Assembly: GCF_001011035.1 (NCBI RefSeq)
Contig: NZ_CP011492.1
Span: forward strand, 4,156,001 to 4,220,000
Direction: 5' to 3'
Source: Streptomyces sp. CNQ-509
Lineage (GTDB): Bacteria; Actinomycetota; Actinomycetes; Streptomycetales; Streptomycetaceae
DNA: 64,000 bases
In this document: in pieces, positions 59,318-64,000 of the stretch
How positions within the stretch are numbered: the first letter of the stretch is position 1
How the letters are laid out: every line of letters starts with the position of its first letter
Made by a program: the position numbers and the translations under genes
The notes under the pieces: generated by a model
Database searches by the model: none
The model's input: the letters and a program-made list of their open reading frames with translations, nothing else
What the model was told of the DNA's origin: nothing

Positions 59318-60082
59318 ATGACAGCGCAGCCGCCCCCGCCTGCCGGACCGGGCACGTCCGGACCGGCCGCGTCCGGACCGGACCTGTCCGGGCGGGAGCC
59401 GATCCGGGTCCTGCTCGCGGACGATGAGGCCATGGTCCGCGGCGGGGTGCGGGCCATCCTCGCCGCCGCGGCGGACATCGAGGTCGTCGCCGAGGCCGGC
59501 GACGGCCGCGAGGCCGTCGAGCTGACCCGGCGGCACCGCCCCGACGTCGCGCTGCTCGACATCCGCATGCCCGTGCTCGACGGCCTGGGCGCCGCCGCCG
59601 AGCTGCGCCGGGCCGCGCCCGGGACGGCGGTGGTGATGCTCACGACCTTCTCCGAGGACGAGTACATCGCGGGCGCCCTCGACAGCGGCGCCGCCGGCTT
59701 CCTGCTCAAGTCCGGTGATCCGTACGAGCTGATGGCCGCCGTCCGCGCCGCCGCGGGCGGCGCCTCGTACCTCTCGCCGCACGTCGCCCGCCGCGTCATC
59801 CAGCGGGTCAGCGGCGGCCGGCTGACCCGGGAGAAGGAGGCGCGCGAGCGCGCCGCGGCGCTCACCCCGCGGGAGCGCGAGGTGCTGGCCCTCGTCGGCG
59901 CCGGTCTGTCGAACGCGGAGATAGCCGGCCGCCTGCACCTGGTGGAGGGCACGGTGAAGGCGTACGTCAGCCAGGCGCTGGCCCGCCTGGAGCTGAGGAA
60001 CCGGGTCCAGGCCGCGATCCTCGCCTACGAAGCCGGGCTCGTCGGCGAGGACGCAGGGCCCCCGGCGCAGGGCTCGCCGTAA
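59318..60082 (+). CDS. NarL/FixJ-family response regulator
   Basis: 254 residues, ATG at 59318. A Pro/Gly-rich extension of about 27 residues precedes the receiver: acidic pocket Asp35/Asp36, phosphorylation site Asp81 (LLDIRMPVLDGL), conserved Thr near 113 (MLTTFSE) and Lys in FLLKSG. The LuxR-type helix-turn-helix is about 185-245 (LTPREREVLALVGAGLSNAEIAGRLHLVEGTVKAYVSQALAR). Its kinase is most likely the protein at 60839-62587. The 3' end overlaps the convergent dedA gene by 58 bp. Probable binding site: the composite operator copies at 45355 and 60770. Confidence 0.95.
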   Translation: MTAQPPPPAGPGTSGPAASGPDLSGREPIRVLLADDEAMVRGGVRAILAAAADIEVVAEAGDGREAVELTRRHRPDVALLDIRMPVLDGLGAAAELRRAAPGTAVVMLTTFSEDEYIAGALDSGAAGFLLKSGDPYELMAAVRAAAGGASYLSPHVARRVIQRVSGGRLTREKEARERAAALTPREREVLALVGAGLSNAEIAGRLHLVEGTVKAYVSQALARLELRNRVQAAILAYEAGLVGEDAGPPAQGSP

Positions 60083-60729
60083 CCCGCGGCGTCCCCCGCG
60101 CGGGCACCGCCGCCGGTGCCCCCGTCCGTGCGCCGCCGCAGCCGGAGGGCCCGTACGCCCTCGTGCAGCAGCGTGATGCCGAACGCGAGCCCCAGCCCCA
60201 GCGCCACCCCGCGCAGCGGCTCGTCCTCGAAGGCCGCGCCGCCGGCGTAGCCGAGCGTCGTCCCGTACGCCGCCCAGGTCACCGCCGCGACGACCGCGTA
60301 GCGCGTGAAGGTCCGGCGCGGAAAGCCCGTCGCCCCCGTCGTGAGCGTGGCCGCCGTCCGGCCGCCCGGGATGTAGCGCGCCACGACGAGCACCAGCCCG
60401 CCCCGCTCCGCCAGCATCCGCCCCACCCGCTCGTACGCCCGCTGCGCCCGGCTGCCCGGCCGCAGCCGGTCGAAGACCCGCGGCCCGGCCCGCCGCCCGA
60501 TGGCGTACGAGATGTGGTCCCCGGTCAGCGCCCCCAGCGCCGCCACCGCGGCCACCAGGACCGCGTCCGGCTGCCCGCCGGCCGCGGCGAACACCCCCAG
60601 GGTGATCACCAGCGTCTCGCTCGGCACCACCGGGAAGAAGCCGTCCAGCGCGGCGATGCCGAAGAGCGCCAGGTACACCCACGGGGTGCTGACCACGCCC
60701 TCGACGGCGTGGATGATCGCGTCATTCAT
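60025..60729 (-). CDS. DedA-family membrane protein
   Basis: 234 residues from ATG at 60729 (MNDAIIHAVEGVVSTPW); GTG 60738 is an alternative, but the operator distance favours 60729. Marks are DGFFPVVPSETLVITLG, GDHISYAIGRRAG and FVARYIPGGRTAATLTTGATGF-like (VARYIPGGRTAAT). DedA proteins flip or recycle membrane lipids including undecaprenyl phosphate and phosphatidylethanolamine in other bacteria. The 3' end overlaps the response-regulator gene. The operator at 60770-60803 is shared in layout with the PAP2 promoter. Confidence 0.92.
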   Translation of the reverse strand: MNDAIIHAVEGVVSTPWVYLALFGIAALDGFFPVVPSETLVITLGVFAAAGGQPDAVLVAAVAALGALTGDHISYAIGRRAGPRVFDRLRPGSRAQRAYERVGRMLAERGGLVLVVARYIPGGRTAATLTTGATGFPRRTFTRYAVVAAVTWAAYGTTLGYAGGAAFEDEPLRGVALGLGLAFGITLLHEGVRALRLRRRTDGGTGGGARAGDAAGYGEPCAGGPASSPTSPAS

Positions 60730-60769
60730 GCGGTTCACGCTAGGAACGCGGCCCGTGCGCCACCGCGCA

Positions 60770-60803
60770 CGGAAGTCAGGACCTCCCCATGACTTTCGTC
60801 AGG
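60770..60803. promoter_or_regulatory. Composite operator, copy B, between dedA and histidine kinase genes
   Basis: CGGAAGTCAGG at 60770-60780, then the inverted repeat TGAC-TTTC-GTCA at 60790-60801. GTCAG to repeat start is 10 nt, and GTCA to final GTCA is 23 bp, as in copy A at 45355-45387. The first GTCA starts 46 bp before the dedA ATG (60729), the same distance as copy A to the PAP2 ATG. The 14-bp string CCTGACGAAAGTCA (minus strand, 60803-60790) also occurs in copy A. Confidence 0.85.
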
Positions 60804-60838
60804 TGCCCGGCGGCCCCCGCCCCCCGTACCGTGGCCGC

Positions 60839-62587
60839 ATGACCGGCACCGACCGGCTGCCCGGCACCCCGCGTCGCACGCTGCCCGACCGCCTCCGCCC
60901 GAGCCGCCCCGCAAGCGACCCCCCGGAGAGGGACCCCCGGGACGGCGACCGCCCCGCCCCGGCCGCCGCCCTCCGCCGCCTCCTGCGCAGCGAACGCGCC
61001 GCGGACCTGCTCCTCTGGCTCGTCCTCACCCTCCCCGCCGTCTACGCCGCCGGCCTCCCCGGCGCCGAGCAGGCCGCCGGCGTCGACCTGCGCTGGATAC
61101 GCATCGCCGCCGTCCCCCTCCTCGCCCTCGCGGTGGCCGTCGGCCGCTCCCGCCCCCTGCTCGCCGCCGCGATCCCCGCCGGCCTCGCGCTGGCCGCGAC
61201 GCCCGAGCTCTTCACCAACCAGTTCGTCCTCGCCCAGGTCGCCCTCTCCTTCCTCCTCGGCCGCCGCGCCGACCGCCCGCGCCGGGTACTCGCGCTCTTC
61301 TGCGCCGTCGCCGCGGCCGGCCTCGTCCTCGTCCGCGCCGTTCCCGACGCGACGTTCGCCGGCTGGGCGACGCTCGTGCTCACCGTGCTCTTCGCGATGG
61401 TGCTCCCGTGGCTCCTCGGCCGGTACGCGCGCCAGCACGCCGCGCTCGTCAGCACCGGCTGGGAGCTGGCGGAGCGGCTGGAGCGCGAGCAGGAGCTGAC
61501 CGCCGACCGCACCCGGCTGCGCGAGCGCTCCCGTATCGCCGGCGACATGCACGACTCCCTCGGCCACGAACTGACCCTCATCGCCGTACGGGCCGCGGCC
61601 CTCCAGGTCTCCCCCGGCCTCGACGAGCCCGCCCGCAAGGAGGCCGCCGAACTCCGCGAGGCCGCGGCGGCGGCCACCGAGCGGCTGCGCGAAGTCATCG
61701 GCGTGCTCCGCGAGGACGACGAGGGCGCGCCCGCGCACCCGGCGGACGGCAGGGTGGAGGAGCTGGTCAAGCGGGCGGCCGCGTCGGGGATGGAGGTGGA
61801 GCTCGTACGCGACGAAGGCGGAGACCGGACCGCCTTCCACGACCCGTCCCCGGACGGCGAACCTCCCGCCCCCCTCCCGCCGGTCGCCGACCGGGCGATC
61901 CACCGCGTCGTCCAGGAGGCCCTGACCAACGCCGCCAAGCACGCCCCGGGCGCCCCCGTGACCGTCCGCCTCCGCCGCGACGGCGACCACGCCGAGGTCA
62001 TCGTCGTCAACGGCCCGCCGCCACCGCGCACCGCAAAAGCCCTGAAAGCATCAGAAACACCCGGCGGCTACGGACTCGTCGGCCTCGACGAACGCGTCCG
62101 CCTCGCCGGCGGCACTCTCCGTGCACAGCCTGTGGACGGCGGCTTCGCCGTGACCGCCCGCCTCCCCCTCACCCCCGGCGCCGCCCCCGCCCCGCCGCGC
62201 GAGTACGCCGCCCGGCGCGAACTGGCCGCCGCGCGCCGCCGCGTACGCCGCGGGATCCTCGACGCGATCTGGATCCCGGTCGTCGGCACGATCGTCCTCG
62301 GCGCGCTCCTCTTCGGCGTCGACCTGTACACCTCGTACCGCTCCGTCCTCGACGCCGGCACGTACGACTCGTTCCGCATCGGCCAGCCGCGCGACGCCGT
62401 CGAGCGACGCCTCCCCGCCTACGAGGCCGACGTCAACACCCGCCCCGCCGCCGCCCCCGCCGACCCACCGGGCACCGACGACTGCGTCCTCTACCGCACC
62501 ACCCCCTTCACCCTCGATCCGTCCTACCGCCTCTGCTTCACCGACGGCCGCCTCTCCCACAAGGACAAGGTCGACGCCGACCCGTAG
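60839..62587 (+). CDS. Histidine kinase (HisKA_3 type) with extra C-terminal membrane and extracytoplasmic module
   Basis: 582 residues, ATG at 60839. After a Pro/Arg-rich N-terminus there are about five helices (55-195), then HisKA_3 with phospho-acceptor His238 (RIAGDMHDSLGHELTLIAV), the ATPase domain with Asn364 (VQEALTNAAKHAPG) and GGYGLVGLDERV. After the kinase comes a new membrane helix (477-496) and about 85 residues (YDSFRIGQPRDAVERRLPAYE, with Cys549 and Cys566) that resemble a BamE/SmpA-like fold outside the cell. The C-terminal module is unusual in position. It pairs with the response regulator at 59318. Confidence 0.93.
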   Translation: MTGTDRLPGTPRRTLPDRLRPSRPASDPPERDPRDGDRPAPAAALRRLLRSERAADLLLWLVLTLPAVYAAGLPGAEQAAGVDLRWIRIAAVPLLALAVAVGRSRPLLAAAIPAGLALAATPELFTNQFVLAQVALSFLLGRRADRPRRVLALFCAVAAAGLVLVRAVPDATFAGWATLVLTVLFAMVLPWLLGRYARQHAALVSTGWELAERLEREQELTADRTRLRERSRIAGDMHDSLGHELTLIAVRAAALQVSPGLDEPARKEAAELREAAAAATERLREVIGVLREDDEGAPAHPADGRVEELVKRAAASGMEVELVRDEGGDRTAFHDPSPDGEPPAPLPPVADRAIHRVVQEALTNAAKHAPGAPVTVRLRRDGDHAEVIVVNGPPPPRTAKALKASETPGGYGLVGLDERVRLAGGTLRAQPVDGGFAVTARLPLTPGAAPAPPREYAARRELAAARRRVRRGILDAIWIPVVGTIVLGALLFGVDLYTSYRSVLDAGTYDSFRIGQPRDAVERRLPAYEADVNTRPAAAPADPPGTDDCVLYRTTPFTLDPSYRLCFTDGRLSHKDKVDADP

Positions 62588-62599
62588 CCCCGCCCACCC

Positions 62600-62612
62600 G
62601 GGGGTTACCCCC
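62600..62612 (+). terminator. Possible short hairpin after the histidine kinase gene
   Basis: GGGGG-TTA-CCCCC forms a 5-bp stem with a 3-nt loop, 12 bp after the kinase stop. The loop is small, so it may be weak. Confidence 0.35.
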
Positions 62613-62673
62613 ACCCGCGCCCGGTGGCCCGCAGGATGGGGCGCGGGCGCGCCCCTCCGTAGCGTCGTACGAC

Positions 62674-63492
62674 ATGAAGCCGAAGCCCGCAGCCCTCGCC
62701 GCCCCCGCGCTCGCACTGGCCCTCGCCGCCGTCGCGACCGCCTGCACCCAGGCGGTCGGCGACGGCAAAGCCGAGCACCGCACCTTCCGTATCGGCGCCG
62801 ACGCCACCACCCTCACGATGGACGCCGACGACACCGCCGTGGAGCTGGTGCCCGTCGACCGCGAGGACGGCGAGATCGACGTCACCCGCTGGTTCAAGGC
62901 CGAGAAGTGGAACGGCGACGTCGGCACCACGTGGTCCGTCGACGGCGACACCCTGCGCTTCCGCACCAAGTGCAGCGGCGTCGTCGTGAGCTGCGACTCC
63001 CGCTACCGCGTCGAGGTACCGCGGAACCTCGACGTCGAGATCGACGGCAGCGACGGCCGCATCGAGGCGAACGGCTTCGACACCCGCCTCGACATCAGGA
63101 GCGGCGACGGCGCGGTGGAGGTCGCGGACGCCGGCGGCCCTCTGAACATCGAGGCCCGCGACGGCTCCGTACGCATCGACGGCGCAGCCGGCCCGGTCGA
63201 CCTCGACGCCCGCGACGGCTCCGTCCGCGCCACCGGCCTCACCACCACCCGCGTCACCGCCGCGCTCGGCGACGGCAGCCTGCACCTGGGCTTCACCGAA
63301 ACCCCGGACCAGGTCACCGCGGAGACCCGCGACGGCGGCCTGACGCTGGAGGTGCCGAAGGCGCCGTACCGGGTGAGCACCGACGTACGCGACGGCAGCA
63401 CCGACGTCACCGTCCCGCGCGACCCCGCCAGCCCGCACCGCATCAAGGCCACCACCGGCGACGGCAGCGTCACGATCCGCCCGGCGAGCTGA
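62674..63492 (+). CDS. DUF4097-like lipoprotein with beta-strand repeats
   Basis: 272 residues, ATG at 62674. A signal peptide ends in a weak lipobox (LAAVATAC, Cys24). The mature part is a right-handed beta-repeat typical of DUF4097: repeated D-G-S-V/L/I units such as IRSGDGAVEVADAGGPLNIEARDGSVRIDG and LGDGSLHL. The family acts in the envelope, often beside two-component systems; here it is next to the histidine kinase. Its 3' end overlaps trpS by 23 bp. Not under an obvious copy of the shared operator. Confidence 0.85.
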   Translation: MKPKPAALAAPALALALAAVATACTQAVGDGKAEHRTFRIGADATTLTMDADDTAVELVPVDREDGEIDVTRWFKAEKWNGDVGTTWSVDGDTLRFRTKCSGVVVSCDSRYRVEVPRNLDVEIDGSDGRIEANGFDTRLDIRSGDGAVEVADAGGPLNIEARDGSVRIDGAAGPVDLDARDGSVRATGLTTTRVTAALGDGSLHLGFTETPDQVTAETRDGGLTLEVPKAPYRVSTDVRDGSTDVTVPRDPASPHRIKATTGDGSVTIRPAS

Positions 63493-64000
63493 CGGCGCCG
63501 AAGGCGGGCAGCAGGCCGGCGGCGTCGTACGCCGCGTCCACCCGCGGCCGCGCCATCCCCCGCGCCCGCTCCGCCCCGCGCGCCAGTACGCCCTCGACGT
63601 ACGCGGGATCGGCACTCAGCTCCGCGTGCCGCTCCCGCACCGGCCGCAGCGCCTCCACCACGGCCTCGGCGGTATCCCGCTTGAGCTGCCCGTACGACGT
63701 GTACTCACCCGCCAGCTCCGCCGGCTTCCGCCCGCTGCACCCGGCCAGGATCTCCAGCAGATTCGCCACCCCCGGCTGCGCCTCCCGGTCGTACGTCACC
63801 TCGGCACCGCTGTCGGTCACGGCCCGCATGACCTTCCGCCGCACGGCGTCCGGCTCGTCGAGGAGATGCACGATGCCGGCCCGCGCCGCGGGCCCGTCGT
63901 CGGACTTGCCCATCTTCGACGCCGGATCCTGGAGGTTCATCACGCGCGCGGCGACGGACGGCCGGGTGACCCGCGGCACGGTGAAGACCCGCCCGTACCG
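63470..64000 (-). CDS. trpS: Tryptophanyl-tRNA synthetase, C-terminal part, cut by window edge
   Basis: The visible 176 residues continue past base 64000. They contain the class I signature as SKMGKSDD, then RRKVMRAVTDSG, GVANLLEILAGCSGR and ELAGEYTSYGQLKRDTAEAV, typical of TrpS. Charges tRNA-Trp. The N-terminal HIGH region is outside the window. It converges on the lipoprotein gene, with a 23-bp overlap. Confidence 0.94.
   Translation of the reverse strand, partial: RYGRVFTVPRVTRPSVAARVMNLQDPASKMGKSDDGPAARAGIVHLLDEPDAVRRKVMRAVTDSGAEVTYDREAQPGVANLLEILAGCSGRKPAELAGEYTSYGQLKRDTAEAVVEALRPVRERHAELSADPAYVEGVLARGAERARGMARPRVDAAYDAAGLLPAFGAVSSPGGS

Overview
The window is chromosomal DNA of a very G+C-rich actinomycete, almost certainly Streptomyces or a close relative. 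Evidence is the near-universal G/C in third codon positions, many GTG starts, paired Ser/Thr kinases with Pro/Gly-rich linkers, the disA-radA pair, a Streptomyces-type purA/purD/purC/ilvD/proC complement, and proteins of families typical of streptomycetes (DUF2617, SLATT, DUF4328 kinases, 7TM spermidine synthase).

Layout. 1-9.4 kb: truncated pyrE, an aldose-epimerase-like gene with an intact IS5-family element (1269-2284) placed just upstream of its start, an SRPBCC membrane protein, a membrane spermidine-synthase-like protein, DUF2617, a PLP aminotransferase, a D-2-hydroxyacid dehydrogenase and a methyltransferase. 9.5-12.8 kb: an ABC exporter operon divergent from a GbsR/MarR regulator, with a perfect palindrome between them. 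13-20.6 kb: lipid-kinase-like gene, purA and two Ser/Thr kinases. 20.6-25 kb: divergent MarR and GntR regulators around a twin palindrome, an M23 peptidase and a SLATT protein. 25.3-39.2 kb: purD to purC, separated by conserved membrane/amidase-like/cupin genes and by a patch with gene remnants, an alpha/beta hydrolase, a GNAT-nitrilase fusion, a LuxR (LAL) regulator and an OYE reductase. 39.2-45.3 kb: TetR, TIM-barrel isomerase, Ppx/GppA, a Cys-rich protein, a membrane-anchored sigma-like protein and a PAP2 phosphatase. 45.4-51.8 kb: an anchored low-complexity protein, disA, radA, ilvD and a small membrane protein. 51.9-58.4 kb: TetR/MFS, ArsR-like regulator with small membrane protein, MMPL transporter, and an ABC pair whose permease gene is broken. 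58.5-64 kb: proC, a NarL-type response regulator, DedA, a histidine kinase with an extra C-terminal membrane module, a DUF4097 lipoprotein and truncated trpS.

The most interesting observation is a shared composite operator, AGTCAG-N10-TGAC-N4-GTCA, upstream of both the PAP2 phosphatase gene (44736-45314) and the DedA gene (60025-60729). Both copies have identical internal spacing and lie exactly the same distance (46 bp) from the start codon. One copy lies between DedA and the histidine kinase. This suggests a two-component regulon for envelope lipid-carrier or membrane-lipid turnover, run by the response regulator at 59318-60082 and the kinase at 60839-62587. PAP2 and DedA proteins are both linked to polyprenyl-phosphate or phospholipid recycling in other bacteria.

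Other notable items are several well-formed operators between divergent regulator/transporter pairs, a degenerate M48-like protein, a kinase with 53-residue linker repeats and a duplicated extracellular domain, and decayed genes between purD and purC. No CRISPR array, rRNA, tRNA, prophage or recognisable biosynthetic gene cluster was seen.
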